A stretch of DNA of 64,000 nucleotides from Verrucomicrobiota bacterium (GCA_025457615.1 JALOTZ010000002.1:56813-120812); one strand, 5' to 3'; positions 1 to 8,655 are shown, numbered from the stretch's first letter. Made by a program: numbers and translations. Notes: generated by a model not told the origin, from the sequence alone.

Positions 1-559
1 TTCTCCCCCCGCCAACGGCCCTTCGGCGGATGTTTTGCGCCAAGCCGCGGATCTGCCCTGAACCGGCGATCCGCCTCGCCCAAGCGGTGAGAGGTGCGCC
101 CCGATCCTCTGGGTCATCTGTGGCGACTTCGCGCCTTCACCCGAGCCAACCGCCGGATTCAGGATGGCCCACGGTGCGCGGCTCGCTTTGTCCCGTGCGC
201 AAGTTGTTCACCGCGGCTTCCAATGGGGGAGGTTGCTGGTGAATAATTGCGGGGTTCAGTGGCGCTCAGAGCCTGTCACTACGGAGCTTGAGGCCCATCG
301 CGGGAGCGTGCTGGGAGGGTGGGGTTGGTTAATAAGCTGTGGAGAAGAATTCGTTGGCGGATGCGGGTTCTGTGGTAGTTTCTCGACAGTTCCTTGAAAG
401 AACCAGCGGCACGCGGGCAGTTGAAAGAAACTGCAGGCGGAGTCGCTGAAGATAATCCCGGGTGACCGGGGAATGGCCGGGACAGGCTGGTTGGCCCGGC
501 CCCCTTCAGAGAGCGATCCAGGTTGCGCTCCGGGGGGCAGAATTCACCAGCTCCTCTGG
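1..559. other. Intergenic region without a recognised gene
   Basis: No open reading frame here has family-like features. The short frames are overlapping and compositionally random. I see no tRNA, rRNA or repeat copy in this stretch. It may hold the promoter and 5' part of the structured RNA candidate that follows, or the 3' flank of a gene outside the window. Confidence 0.4.
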
Positions 560-1260
560 CGGTGTTCGCGCACCGTCAGTCACGCGAAGAGGAGCTTGGC
601 GGTGAGGAACGATGAGAAGCCGTTCCAAGCCGAGTCAAGTAGTGCGGGCCGGTTTCGAGCTTGCACGAATCGCAGTGACCCGGAGGGTCATGGGTTGCTA
701 CTGTGCCCCAGCACGGCGCGACAGGCCATGACGGAGTGATGAATCACGCTTCGTCTGCCAAAAACCGGCGAAAGCTGGACAAGGCGGCCGTTGGGCCGGG
801 AAAGACACGAGGCCAAGGCAAGGCTCGTGAAAACTTTCCGCAAAGACGGCGATGTCACAAAGGACAGCGCTGAACTGTGAGCGAAATGCAACCTGAGAGG
901 TAAGAGGCGAGACCCGTGACTTCGGGCCAACGCACCGCCACCCGCGGTGGCCGACCCGGAGTTAAGTGGTCAGGACGCGGACCCAAGAATCACAGACGTG
1001 TTCTGACCTGGTTCGCAGGCCGGTGGCGCAACCACCAGCCGAAGCGAGCTGAAAAGCCTCACTCGAAATTCGGGAGCCCAAAGGCTCCGGACGGCCCTGC
1101 TACGAGGCCGACAACTCCGCATGCCGCGGAGAATAGCGTCGGGAAGCCGGCAGCCTGAACAGGCGCCTAATGTCGGCATGGGAAAGAGAGCGTGGCGCAC
1201 TCCCAAACCCCACTTTAGGTCGTGCCGCCCCCGCCCGGGCCATGCCCCAGGCGGGGGCCT
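560..1260 (+). ncRNA. Candidate large structured RNA
   Basis: About 700 nt without coding signal but dense in short perfect helices. Stems seen: 676-681/685-690; 765-769/774-778 closed by a GAAA tetraloop (one G-U pair), which supports the plus strand; 799-804/834-839 enclosing 806-811/824-829; 934-938/944-948; 1022-1026/1032-1036; 1073-1078/1083-1088; 1115-1120/1126-1131; 1153-1157/1160-1164. A 9-bp hairpin with a T-rich tail at 1227-1270 could end it. I do not see the conserved cores of RNase P RNA, tmRNA, SRP RNA or 6S RNA. A HEARO/omega-RNA-like element or a degenerate group II intron are the alternatives I considered, but no IscB/IsrB or intron-encoded protein is present. Both ends are approximate. 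The structure is directly visible; the identity is unknown. Confidence 0.45.
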
Positions 1261-1270
1261 CTTGTTGTGT
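1227..1270 (+). terminator. Terminator-like hairpin closing the RNA candidate
   Basis: A perfect 9-bp GC stem (1227-1235 with 1250-1258) is followed by a T-rich stretch, cctcttgttgtgt. It lies 3' of the structured region and 380 bp upstream of cysK. It is a plausible intrinsic terminator for the RNA, although the T tract is interrupted. Confidence 0.4.
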
Positions 1271-1397
1271 CCCTCGCCCTCACTTCCTGCCGCGCGGACC
1301 AACTCTCGAAGTGCCTTGCGTTTCACAGGGTGCCGTCCGCCACGCAGCGCAGCCCTGCCTGTCCAGAAACCCCGTTGAGAATCAGCCTCCCCGCGGG

Positions 1398-1552
1398 TGC
1401 ATTTTGACACTGCCCTCGAACGCAATTCTGGCCGGGGCGCGGCCTTCAGGCCGCTTCAGCATTCGCAAGCCCGCGGAACCAGCGTTTCATCGCGTGCCCT
1501 TCGGACGTTGAAGCGGCCTGAAGGCCGCGCTCGGGGGCAGTGTCCAGATGCA
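1398..1552. repeat. Family A palindromic repeat, copy 1
   Basis: A 155-bp element with nearly inverse-complementary ends (tgcattttgacactgccc at the left, gggcagtgtccagatgca at the right). It has an internal perfect 22-bp inverted pair (1437-1458 and 1509-1530), and each arm is itself a small hairpin around gcggcc/ggccgc. It is nearly identical to copy 2 at 11106-11262. It has no coding content, so it looks like a non-autonomous MITE or REP-type element. It ends about 90 bp upstream of cysK. Confidence 0.8.
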
Positions 1553-1639
1553 CCTCCCCGCCTTTCCCTCACATTCTGCTTGTCCCCATGCCGGAGAGCG
1601 GCAAAATTCCAACCAAGGAACACAAGTTGCCAAACTATT

Positions 1640-2623
1640 ATGGGAACCATCTACAACAACATCGTTGATACCGTCGGCCGCACACCCCTCGTCCGGCTCA
1701 ACCGTGTGACGGAAGGCTTGGGCGCCACGATCCTCCTGAAGTGTGAGTTCTTCAACCCGCTGGGCAGCGTCAAAGACCGCATCGGCGTCTCGATGATCGA
1801 GGACGCCGAGAGGCGGGGGGTGCTGACGAAGGAGACCACCATCATCGAGCCCACCAGCGGCAACACCGGCATCGCGCTGGCCTTTGTGGCCGCCGCCAAG
1901 GGTTACAAGCTCATTCTGACCATGCCGGAAACCATGTCCCTCGAACGGCGCACCCTGCTGGCCATGCTCGGGGCAAGGCTGGTCTTGACGCCGGGCGCCG
2001 AAGGCATGAAAGGCGCCATCGCCCGCGCCGAGCAACTGGCCAAAGACACGCCTCACTCGTGGATCCCGCAGCAGTTCGAGAATCCGGCCAACCCCGAGAT
2101 CCACAAGAAGACCACCGCCGAGGAAATCTGGAAGGACACCGACGGCAAAGTGGACATTCTGGTGGCCGCCGTGGGCACGGGTGGAACCATCACCGGTTGC
2201 TGCGAGGTCATCAAGCCGCGCAAGCCTTCGTTCCAGGCGGTCGCCGTCGAGCCCAAGGATTCGCCGGTGATCTCCCAGACCCTGGCGGGTCAGCCGCTTA
2301 AGCCGGGTCCGCACAAGATCCAGGGCACCGGCGCCGGGTTCGTGCCCAAGAACCTCCACCTCAAAGGCCCGCAGGGCGAGGATCAGATCACCGAGTGCAT
2401 CCAGGTCAGCAACGACGATGCGTTTGCCATGGCGCGGCGCCTGGCCCGGGAGGAAGGGTTGTTGGTGGGCATCTCGACGGGCGCGAATGTGGTGGCCGCG
2501 ATCCAAGTGGCCAAGCGGCCCGAAAACAAGGGCAAGATGATCGTCACCATCGCCTGCTCGACCGGCGAACGCTACCTCAGCACCGCCCTGGCCGCCGAAG
2601 CGCGCGCCGAAGTGGGCGCCTGA
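1640..2623 (+). CDS. cysK: Cysteine synthase (O-acetylserine sulfhydrylase)
   Basis: PLP-dependent enzyme that makes cysteine from O-acetylserine and sulfide in the cytoplasm. The 327-residue protein is of normal family length. It shows the PLP lysine K45 in NPLGSVKDR, the substrate loop TSGNTG (72-77), the phosphate-binding GTGGT (179-183) and the late GISTGAN motif. The frame stays open upstream to 1397, but that part is family A repeat sequence, so I start at the ATG at 1640, where the family N-terminus ([17 protein letters not shown]) begins. Cystathionine beta-synthase-like activity is possible, but the length and motifs favour CysK. Confidence 0.95.
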   Translation: MGTIYNNIVDTVGRTPLVRLNRVTEGLGATILLKCEFFNPLGSVKDRIGVSMIEDAERRGVLTKETTIIEPTSGNTGIALAFVAAAKGYKLILTMPETMSLERRTLLAMLGARLVLTPGAEGMKGAIARAEQLAKDTPHSWIPQQFENPANPEIHKKTTAEEIWKDTDGKVDILVAAVGTGGTITGCCEVIKPRKPSFQAVAVEPKDSPVISQTLAGQPLKPGPHKIQGTGAGFVPKNLHLKGPQGEDQITECIQVSNDDAFAMARRLAREEGLLVGISTGANVVAAIQVAKRPENKGKMIVTIACSTGERYLSTALAAEARAEVGA

Positions 2624-2710
2624 GCCGGCGTCCGTTGTCCGGCCGCTGTCGAAAAACCCACTTTCCATGAACAGGTTTCCTTTGCCGCCCGGCCCGCTAC
2701 ACTGGTCCCG

Positions 2711-3454
2711 ATGTCCGACACGCTGGTCGTCAACGAGATCTACCTGAGCCTGCAAGGCGAAAGCACTTTCGCCGGCCTGCCCTGCGTGTTCATCCGCCTG
2801 ACCGCTTGCAACCTTCGCTGTTCCTACTGCGACACGGCCTATGCGTTCACCGAAGGCCAGCGCCGGTCCCGATCGGACATCCTCGAGACAGTGCGCCAGT
2901 TGGCCAGCCCGTTCCGCTCGCCCATCTCCGGCCTCCGATCCCCGGGCCTGCCCCTGATCGAGCTGACCGGGGGCGAGCCCTTGCTGCAGCCGGCGGTGCT
3001 GCCGCTGATGACGGCGCTCTGCGACGAGGGATTCACCGTGTTGCTGGAGACCAGCGGCGCGCACGACATCGCCCCGGTCGATCCACGCGTGCATCGCATC
3101 ATGGACCTGAAGTGCCCCAGCAGCGGGGAGTCGGAGCGGAACCGCTGGGCGAACCTTGACCACCTGAAACCCACCGACGAGATCAAGTTCGTGGTGGGGA
3201 CGGTGCAGGATTACGAGTGGTTGAAGCAGCAACTGGAAGCGCACCGGTTGGCTGGGCGATGTCCGTTGCTCGTCTCCTGGGTGCAACCGCTGACGCCCGG
3301 GCAGCAGGACCGTTCGCTCCAGCCGGTGCCGCCGGACCACACCCCGCTGTCGCGCCAGGAGTTGGCGGAGCGCGTCCTGGTCGATGCCCTGCCGGTTCGT
3401 TTTCAACTCCAGATGCACAAAGTCATCTGGCCGCCGCAGCAACGCGGCGTCTGA
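2711..3454 (+). CDS. queE: 7-carboxy-7-deazaguanine synthase
   Basis: Radical SAM enzyme of queuosine/7-deazaguanine synthesis that contracts 6-carboxytetrahydropterin to 7-carboxy-7-deazaguanine. The 247-residue protein has the CX3CX2C cluster motif at C33, C37 and C40 (CNLRCSYC), the N-terminal LQGES substrate motif, and GGEP at 87-90. Residues about 68-78 (RSPISGLRSPG) look like a short insertion just before the strand leading to GGEP. The gene is followed after 1 nt by the aminotransferase, so the two are probably co-transcribed. No other queuosine genes are in view. Confidence 0.93.
   Translation: MSDTLVVNEIYLSLQGESTFAGLPCVFIRLTACNLRCSYCDTAYAFTEGQRRSRSDILETVRQLASPFRSPISGLRSPGLPLIELTGGEPLLQPAVLPLMTALCDEGFTVLLETSGAHDIAPVDPRVHRIMDLKCPSSGESERNRWANLDHLKPTDEIKFVVGTVQDYEWLKQQLEAHRLAGRCPLLVSWVQPLTPGQQDRSLQPVPPDHTPLSRQELAERVLVDALPVRFQLQMHKVIWPPQQRGV
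2912..2944 (+). repeat. Possible short in-frame insertion within queE
   Basis: This codes for about 11 residues rich in Arg, Ser, Pro and Gly between the helix after the cluster motif and the GGEP strand, where QueE relatives usually run straight on. It resembles the other intragenic insertions in this window in composition, but it is too short to be sure. Confidence 0.3.
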
Positions 3455-3455
3455 C

Positions 3456-4865
3456 ATGACCACTCGCGAAACACTGGCCCTGCTCCGCCGCTACGAATCG
3501 CGCAACGTGACGTTCCTCGATCCGGACCACACCTGGCCCATCGTCTGGCAGCGCGCCCGGGGGGTGCGGGTCTGGGATGCGGAGGGACGCGAGTATGTGG
3601 ACCTGACCGCGGCCTTCGGGGTGGCGGCGGCTGGCCACGCCAATGCACGTGTCGTGCGCGCCGCCCAACAGCAGATGGAAACCTTGTTGCATGCCATGGG
3701 CGACGTGCATCCGCACGCACTGAAGGCGCAACTGGCGCGCGAGTTGAGCCGGCTGACGTTCGAGCGGTGGGCGGATGGAAGGCAAAAGACAGAAGGCCGA
3801 AGACAGAAGTCGGGGAAGACCGTTTTCTGCAATTCCGGCTTCGAGGCGGTCGAGGCGGCGCTGAAGACGGCCCGGCTGGCGACGGGCAAGCCGGGGATCC
3901 TGGCGTTCGCCGGGGCGTACCACGGACTGGGCTACGGCGTGCTGAACGTGACGCATCGGAAGCACTTTCGCGGACCTTTTGAGAACCAACTCAAACAGTT
4001 CGGCCACTTCCTTCCCTTCCCCGGAGCCGACCGGGTCAGCGGGCGCCACGGTGCATGGGATGTCCGCCGATTCACCGCGGCGGCTGTGGCGCTTTTTCGT
4101 CGGCACAGGATCGGCGCGATCCTGGTCGAGCCGATCCAGGCGCGCGGGGGCATCCAGGTTCCGCCAACCGAATTCCTTCCACTACTCCGGAAGCTCTGCG
4201 ATGAGAACGAGGCGTTGCTCATCCTCGACGAGATCTACACCGGATTCGGGCGCACGGGAAAGTGGTTTGCCTGCGAGCACAGCCGGACCGTTCCCGACCT
4301 CATCTGCCTGGGCAAAGCGTTGGCGGGCGGCTTCCCGCTCTCGGCCTGCGTCGGTCGCGCCGACCTGATGGACGCGGCCTGGCCCGAATCCACCGGGGAA
4401 GCCATCCACACCAGCACGTTCCTCGGGCATCCGGTGGGCTGTGCCATGGCTTTGGCACAGATCCGGGAAATCCGACGGCTCAAGCTGGTCCAGCGGAGTG
4501 CCCGGCTCGGCAAACTGCTCCTCGGCCTCCTTGACGCCGTGCGCCACACGCACCATGTCCGCGGGCTGGGCCTGATGGCCGGCCTTGACCTGCGCCATGC
4601 CGACGGTTCGCCCGCGACCACGGAAGCCCTTCAGATCATCAAGCGCATGTTGTCCCGCGGGTTCATCCTGCTGCCCGAGGGCGGGCACGGGAACGTGATC
4701 AGTTTCACCCCGCCGCTGACGATCACCGAGGCCCAGCTCAGGCGTGCAGTGCGCGAACTGGCGCGGTTCCTGGAGGGCGGTGACCGGGCGCCGCTTTCCC
4801 AGCCGGCATCACACTCCCGTCTGCGCCACGTCCGCCCGGGGCGGCATCCAACCCGAACCCGATGA
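3456..4865 (+). CDS. Class III PLP aminotransferase
   Basis: Fold-type I aminotransferase of the ornithine/acetylornithine/GSA aminomutase class; the substrate cannot be told from sequence. The 469-residue protein shows CNSGFEAVEAALK (about 125-137), DEIYTGFGRTG (258-268) and the PLP lysine K287 in LGKALAGG. The ATG at 3456 follows the queE stop by 1 nt and gives the expected N-terminus; a longer upstream frame overlaps queE. The stop overlaps the ksgA start (ATGA at 4862-4865), so translation is probably coupled. Residues 107-120 (DGRQKTEGRRQKSG) are a hydrophilic insertion, and the last ~20 residues are an Arg-rich tail. Confidence 0.9.
   Translation: MTTRETLALLRRYESRNVTFLDPDHTWPIVWQRARGVRVWDAEGREYVDLTAAFGVAAAGHANARVVRAAQQQMETLLHAMGDVHPHALKAQLARELSRLTFERWADGRQKTEGRRQKSGKTVFCNSGFEAVEAALKTARLATGKPGILAFAGAYHGLGYGVLNVTHRKHFRGPFENQLKQFGHFLPFPGADRVSGRHGAWDVRRFTAAAVALFRRHRIGAILVEPIQARGGIQVPPTEFLPLLRKLCDENEALLILDEIYTGFGRTGKWFACEHSRTVPDLICLGKALAGGFPLSACVGRADLMDAAWPESTGEAIHTSTFLGHPVGCAMALAQIREIRRLKLVQRSARLGKLLLGLLDAVRHTHHVRGLGLMAGLDLRHADGSPATTEALQIIKRMLSRGFILLPEGGHGNVISFTPPLTITEAQLRRAVRELARFLEGGDRAPLSQPASHSRLRHVRPGRHPTRTR
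3774..3815 (+). repeat. In-frame insertion in the aminotransferase gene
   Basis: A purine-rich stretch with an internal near-duplication (ggcaaaagacagaaggc followed by cgaagacagaag) encodes DGRQKTEGRRQKSG. It interrupts the protein just before the strand containing CNSGFE. Its base composition differs sharply from the GC-rich flanks, as expected for an inserted repeat that keeps the frame. Confidence 0.5.
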
Positions 4866-5824
4866 CGCTCTCGGAGATTCGAAAGTGCCTGGACCGGCGT
4901 GGGATTCAACTGACGAAATCCCTGGGACAACACTTCCTGCACGACCCGCATCCGCTCGAGCGCATAGCCCACGCGGCGGAGATTTCCCGGGCGGACGCCG
5001 TGTTGGAAATCGGTCCCGGCCTGGGACCCTTGACCGAACACTTGCTGAAGCGGGCCGGTTTGGTGGTCGCGATCGAGAAGGACGCGCGCCTGGTGAAGGT
5101 CTTGGAAGAGCGGTTCAACGTGGCGCATGCTTCCAGCCTGCCTGCGGTTCCGCCCCGCACCAAGGATCCCGTCGATCTCCAGCCTGAAACACCGGGGAAG
5201 CCCGATGGCGACAAGGGGACGGGCGGGACGCCGGTGCTGCACCTGCTCCACGCGGACGCGCTGGAGTTGCTGAAGCGGGAAACACACGACTGGTCGGATT
5301 GGAAGATGGTTTCCAACCTCCCTTATTCGGTCGCCTCGCCGATCCTGGTCGAGCTGTGTCAGGGCTCCCGCGCACCCCGGGTGATCGTGGCGACCCTCCA
5401 GTGGGAAGTGGCGCAACGGTTGATGTCCGGCCCGGGCCACAAGGATTTCGGCGTGCTGACCCTGCTGGTTCAACTGGACTACGAGCCCGGTGGCTGGTTC
5501 AAAATTCCGGCGGGATGCTTCTTTCCGGAGCCGGACGTGGATTCCGCCTGCATCATCCTGCGCCGGCGCGCGGCGGTGCGGCTGCCCGAACCCATGCGTC
5601 CGGCCTATGTCCGGATTGTGAAGCGCGCGTTCAGCCAGCGCCGCAAGATGATGTTCAAACTGTTGAAGCAGGATTGGACGCCGGAAGCGCTCGAGGCGGC
5701 GTTCCCTTACGCGGGTTTGTCGCCGCAGATCCGGGCCGAGGCGGTGAGTCTGGACCAGTTCGTAAACCTCACCACGCAGCTCGCCGGGGCGGCGGGGGGC
5801 CAATCCAGGAGCGCGGCTCCGTGA
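4862..5824 (+). CDS. ksgA: 16S rRNA dimethyladenosine transferase
   Basis: Uses SAM to dimethylate two adjacent adenines near the 3' end of 16S rRNA during small-subunit maturation. The 320-residue protein has SLGQHFL (20-26), the SAM loop EIGPGLGPLT (49-58) and the catalytic NLPY (152-155). It is about 50 residues longer than usual. Most of the excess is an insertion at about 88-126, between the acidic SAM-binding strand and the next ADAL motif. The start overlaps the aminotransferase stop. The stop codon lies inside a family B palindromic repeat, so the last few residues (QSRSAAP) come from repeat DNA. Confidence 0.95.
   Translation: MTLSEIRKCLDRRGIQLTKSLGQHFLHDPHPLERIAHAAEISRADAVLEIGPGLGPLTEHLLKRAGLVVAIEKDARLVKVLEERFNVAHASSLPAVPPRTKDPVDLQPETPGKPDGDKGTGGTPVLHLLHADALELLKRETHDWSDWKMVSNLPYSVASPILVELCQGSRAPRVIVATLQWEVAQRLMSGPGHKDFGVLTLLVQLDYEPGGWFKIPAGCFFPEPDVDSACIILRRRAAVRLPEPMRPAYVRIVKRAFSQRRKMMFKLLKQDWTPEALEAAFPYAGLSPQIRAEAVSLDQFVNLTTQLAGAAGGQSRSAAP
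5123..5239 (+). repeat. In-frame insertion within ksgA (about 39 codons)
   Basis: Encodes a low-complexity segment beginning HASSLPAVPP and ending TGGTPVLHL that does not belong to the KsgA fold. The DNA starts with gcatgcttccagcctgcc and ends with gggacgccggtgctgcac. I recall very similar ASSLP...TGGTPV segments inside unrelated verrucomicrobial proteins; I could not check that here. Confidence 0.55.
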
Positions 5825-5916
5825 GCCGCAGCGGCGGCGCAGGTGCGGAGGACTTTCGGATTGGAGGTGGGCATGTGGAGCAGCGTGGCTGCTGCGGGTC
5901 GTGGACCCGCGGTCCG
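5808..5916. repeat. Family B palindromic repeat, copy 1
   Basis: A 109-bp element. The left arm (ggagcgcggctccgtgagcc, hairpin-forming) and the right arm (gctgcgggtcgtggacccgc) are imperfect inverse complements, and each folds on itself. It matches copies at 16413, 25514 and 41735. The ksgA stop codon at 5822-5824 lies inside it. Confidence 0.75.
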
Positions 5917-5949
5917 TTGTGGGAGCGCGGCACAGGATCAAGTCAGATC

Positions 5950-6459
5950 ATGAGCGAAGAAATCTTTGACATCGTCAACGAGCGGGATGAAGTGGTGGGC
6001 CGGGCGCCGCGCCGCGAGGTGCATGCCCGGGGCCTGATGCATCGCGCGGTGCATGTGCTGGTCTTCAACGCGCAGGGCGAGGTCTTCCTCCAGAAGCGGT
6101 CCATGACCAAGGACAAGTCGCCCGGACTCTGGGATTCGTCGGCGTCCGGACATGTGGACAGCGGCGAGGACTACGAGACCTGTGCGCTGCGGGAGCTGGC
6201 CGAGGAACTGGGCTTCAAGCCCTCCCGGCCCCCGCAACGCCTGTTCAAGCTGGCCGCCTGCCCGCAGACGGATCAGGAACATGTCTGGGTCTATCGTTGC
6301 CAGGGTGAAGGTCCGTTTGACTTGAACCCGCAGGAGATCGAGCGCGGGGAATGGGCGCGGCCGGAGGCAATCTCGAAGCGGATCGAAGTGGTTCCACAGG
6401 AGTTTGCCAGCGCCTTTGTGCATCTGTGGACCCGCGGCGGATTCGGTTCCGGATCCTAA
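5950..6459 (+). CDS. Nudix hydrolase, IPP isomerase/YfcD-like
   Basis: A 169-residue cytoplasmic Nudix protein. The complete Nudix box GX5EX7REUXEEXGU runs from G67 to F89 (RELAEELGF at its end) and binds the catalytic metal. The N-terminus EIFDIVNERDEVVGRAPR and the RGLMHRAVHV segment match the YfcD/isopentenyl-diphosphate isomerase-like subgroup. Members act on nucleotide or prenyl diphosphates, and the substrate is not decidable here. The start is the ATG at 5950; a longer reading frame upstream is the wrong frame across ksgA and the repeat. It is followed by a convergent secreted-protein gene. Confidence 0.85.
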   Translation: MSEEIFDIVNERDEVVGRAPRREVHARGLMHRAVHVLVFNAQGEVFLQKRSMTKDKSPGLWDSSASGHVDSGEDYETCALRELAEELGFKPSRPPQRLFKLAACPQTDQEHVWVYRCQGEGPFDLNPQEIERGEWARPEAISKRIEVVPQEFASAFVHLWTRGGFGSGS

Positions 6460-6510
6460 GCCGCACCCGCAAACTCCACCCCTCCTGTCCCCGGGCCCTC
6501 TGGTCCCCAA

Positions 6511-6534
6511 CGAGGGCGGCCGGAGCCGCCCTCG
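6511..6534. terminator. Hairpin between convergent genes
   Basis: A perfect 9-bp stem (6511-6519 with 6526-6534, loop ccggag) lies in the 100-bp gap between the Nudix gene and the opposing secreted-protein gene. There is no T tract on either side, so a bidirectional terminator is likely but not certain. Confidence 0.45.
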
Positions 6535-6563
6535 CGCCGTTCAGAACGGATAGGTCCGTCCGC

Positions 6564-7448
6564 CTATTTGACCAGCCGGAAGAACATCTGCCCGCCATTC
6601 AGCGGGTGGGAATGCGGACTGCCTGCGCCGGGCACATTGGTGTACTCGCCCCACGGGGCGGAAGCAGCCTGCAGACTAAACTCCGGATCAGGCCAGGTCA
6701 GCTCCACGCCGCTGTCCGTCCGCTTGATGTCCAAGGGCACGGAAGCCGACGCGGCGGACTGGCCTGCAAGCCGGACGTTGTCCAAGCCGCACGTATCCCG
6801 GCTCCCCGTTCCAGTGGCCGGGTCCAGGGCCGCGATCCGCAGAGTTACGACCTGCGGCTGATTGTTCGCGTCAGGCCCCAGCGTGAACGTCGGTCGTTGA
6901 ATCGTCCCGGGCGTTCCCGTGTTGGTGCAGGTGCCCAGGGAGATGAACGAGGAAGGTGTCAGGCCCAGGCCGTAATCCACCGTCCAGATGGTTTCCCGTC
7001 CCTCCTCGTCGAGCATCATCATGTCCGCGCTGAACTGGAGGTTGCTCCAACCCAGCGTGTTGGCCAGGCGCAGCACGAAGGCCGCACCCGGATCGCCAAA
7101 GCTGGTTCCCTGGCGCACCGCGAGCACGCGGTTGGTGAACGTGTGTTGCGTGGCGGCCGCCGCGTTGGTGTCCAGGAGGCCGGTGTTGTTGGTGACCGAG
7201 GCGCAGTTTCTGAATTGCGCGCTCGTGGCCGCCCAACTGGTGGTGTTGGTCTCGAACGATGCCTCGGCGCCCAGCGAGGTGCGGGTGGCGTTGGTCCAAA
7301 CCGACCACCCCGACGGCAGGCCGCTGGTGATCGAGTCGAAGTCCTGCCGGTAATCCCCCCCTTGGAGAAGCACCTGAGCGGTCAGTGGCGAACCGCACAG
7401 TGTTCCGCCCAGAATTGAAACGAAGTACAACCTCATCCCTTTACCCAT
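6564..7448 (-). CDS. Secreted protein with C-terminal FFRLVK module
   Basis: A 294-residue protein with an N-terminal signal peptide (hydrophobic LYFVSILGGTLCG, likely cleavage after SPLTA). An all-beta, Asn/Thr-rich body follows. The C-terminal ~45 residues (FSLQAASAPWGEYTNVPG through QMFFRLVK) look like a small module seen at the ends of other exported proteins in this window. It may be a LamG/jelly-roll-like surface or secreted protein; I do not recognise an enzyme. Two in-frame ATGs (7448 and 7436) each follow an aaaggg purine run; I list the longer form. Likely exported by Sec. Confidence 0.7.
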   Translation of the reverse strand: MGKGMRLYFVSILGGTLCGSPLTAQVLLQGGDYRQDFDSITSGLPSGWSVWTNATRTSLGAEASFETNTTSWAATSAQFRNCASVTNNTGLLDTNAAAATQHTFTNRVLAVRQGTSFGDPGAAFVLRLANTLGWSNLQFSADMMMLDEEGRETIWTVDYGLGLTPSSFISLGTCTNTGTPGTIQRPTFTLGPDANNQPQVVTLRIAALDPATGTGSRDTCGLDNVRLAGQSAASASVPLDIKRTDSGVELTWPDPEFSLQAASAPWGEYTNVPGAGSPHSHPLNGGQMFFRLVK

Positions 7449-7698
7449 AACTCATCCCTTTCCCTAGTTGTTTGTTGTTGTTTGTGTCAGGGTCCCCCAG
7501 AACGCCCGGTCCCCTCCAATCGAGGGTTGAGCATAAGGACGCCGGCCCGGGATGCAAGCCCTTCAGGCGGGAGGTTTGTCCGCAGCAGGCCGGCCGGGCC
7601 TTCGCGTCGGGCGGACCTGCGCTCCCCAAGGGGGCTTGCGGTTCCGAGCGGTTCCGCCATTGCATGATCCGGATGGGAAAGGCTAATCTGGCGGGCGA
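7449..7698. promoter_or_regulatory. Divergent intergenic region
   Basis: A 250-bp gap between two genes facing away from each other must carry promoters for both. On the minus side the leader contains (ttg)n-like sequence and a repeated aaagggatgag motif around the start codons. I could not pick convincing -35/-10 pairs. Confidence 0.35.
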
Positions 7699-8391
7699 AT
7701 GGTTCGCGTGGTTTTTTTTGACATTGACGGCACCCTGGTCCACACGGGTCGTGCCGGCGTGAAGGCGTTTGCGCGTGTTTTCGCCACCGAGTTCGGCGCG
7801 CAGGATGGGACCGAGCGGATGAAGTTCGCCGGACGCACCGATGTCAGCCTGGTGCGGGAGTTCTTCCGGATCCACGCCATCGAGCCCTCGGCGGCGAACT
7901 TTCAGCGGTTCTTCGATCGCTACGCGTTCTGGCTGGATCATCTCATCGCCGAGTGCGCCGGCGCGCCCTGCCGCGGCATCCTCGATTTCCTGGACGGCCT
8001 GCAAGCCCTGCCGAATCCGCCGCTGCTCGGCCTGCTGACCGGCAACATCCGGCTGGGGGCGGAGATCAAGCTGCGCCATTTCGATCTGTGGGAGCTGTTC
8101 GTGACCGGTGGGTTCGCGGATGATCACGAGGACCGCAACGGGATTGCGGCGGCGGCTTATCGTCGCGCGCGGCGGTTGTTGGGGGACGACCTGCGTCCGG
8201 AGGAGGTGGTGGTGGTGGGTGACACGCCCTGGGATATCCAGTGCGGACGCTCCATTGGCGCCCGGGTGCTGGCGGTGGCCACCGGCGGGGCGACTTTGGA
8301 GGAACTGGCCGCCCACCATCCGGACTGGGCGGTTGAGGACCTGACCCGTTTGCAGGCCCGCGTGGTCTGCAACGGCCATGCGGGAAGCTGA
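7699..8391 (+). CDS. HAD-superfamily phosphatase (phosphoglycolate phosphatase-like)
   Basis: A 230-residue cytoplasmic hydrolase of the HAD class with a helical cap. Motif I is DIDGT with the nucleophile D8 and acid D10, a LLTGN motif II lies near 113, and motif IV GDTPWD is near 175. The overall layout is like phosphoglycolate phosphatase, but HAD substrate specificity cannot be read from motifs. The ATG start lies directly after the divergent region. The 3' end faces the opposing FmdB-type gene 27 bp away. Confidence 0.87.
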   Translation: MVRVVFFDIDGTLVHTGRAGVKAFARVFATEFGAQDGTERMKFAGRTDVSLVREFFRIHAIEPSAANFQRFFDRYAFWLDHLIAECAGAPCRGILDFLDGLQALPNPPLLGLLTGNIRLGAEIKLRHFDLWELFVTGGFADDHEDRNGIAAAAYRRARRLLGDDLRPEEVVVVGDTPWDIQCGRSIGARVLAVATGGATLEELAAHHPDWAVEDLTRLQARVVCNGHAGS

Positions 8392-8418
8392 CCGGATCGA
8401 GGACGGGGTGGCTTCGGG

Positions 8419-8655
8419 TCAGTGGCGATGCGGACGGCCGCTGGCGCAGCCGCAGCAACCGCCTCCCCCGCCGCCGCCCATGCCGCAGGCGGAGGGTTCA
8501 CTCCCGCCGGCGGTGGTCGAGGCGAAGGTCGAGAGTTTTTTCTCCAACCGTTTCGAGCCGCAATGAGGACACGCCGTCCCCTTCCAATGGCTGGAACGCA
8601 CCAGCACCTCGCTGTCCCGCTCGCATTTCGTACAATGAAACTCGTAGATCGGCAT
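8419..8655 (-). CDS. FmdB-family zinc ribbon protein
   Basis: A 78-residue protein starting MPIYEFHCTKCE, the signature of the FmdB/CxxC regulatory zinc ribbon family. A second CPHCG pair completes a four-cysteine zinc site within the first 35 residues. The tail is Gly/Cys/His-rich (GGGGGGGCCGCASG) and may bind metal too. The frame extends 9 codons upstream, but the family N-terminus fixes the ATG at 8655. Function is unknown; members have been suggested to be regulatory. Confidence 0.85.
   Translation of the reverse strand: MPIYEFHCTKCERDSEVLVRSSHWKGTACPHCGSKRLEKKLSTFASTTAGGSEPSACGMGGGGGGGCCGCASGRPHRH

Noticed and set aside
560..1260. RNase P RNA, tmRNA or SRP RNA
   Set aside because: The conserved sequence cores of these RNAs are not visible, so I left the RNA candidate unassigned.
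1397..1639. Upstream extension of the cysK frame
   Set aside because: The extra 81 codons lie mainly in the family A repeat, and the conserved N-terminus begins at 1640.
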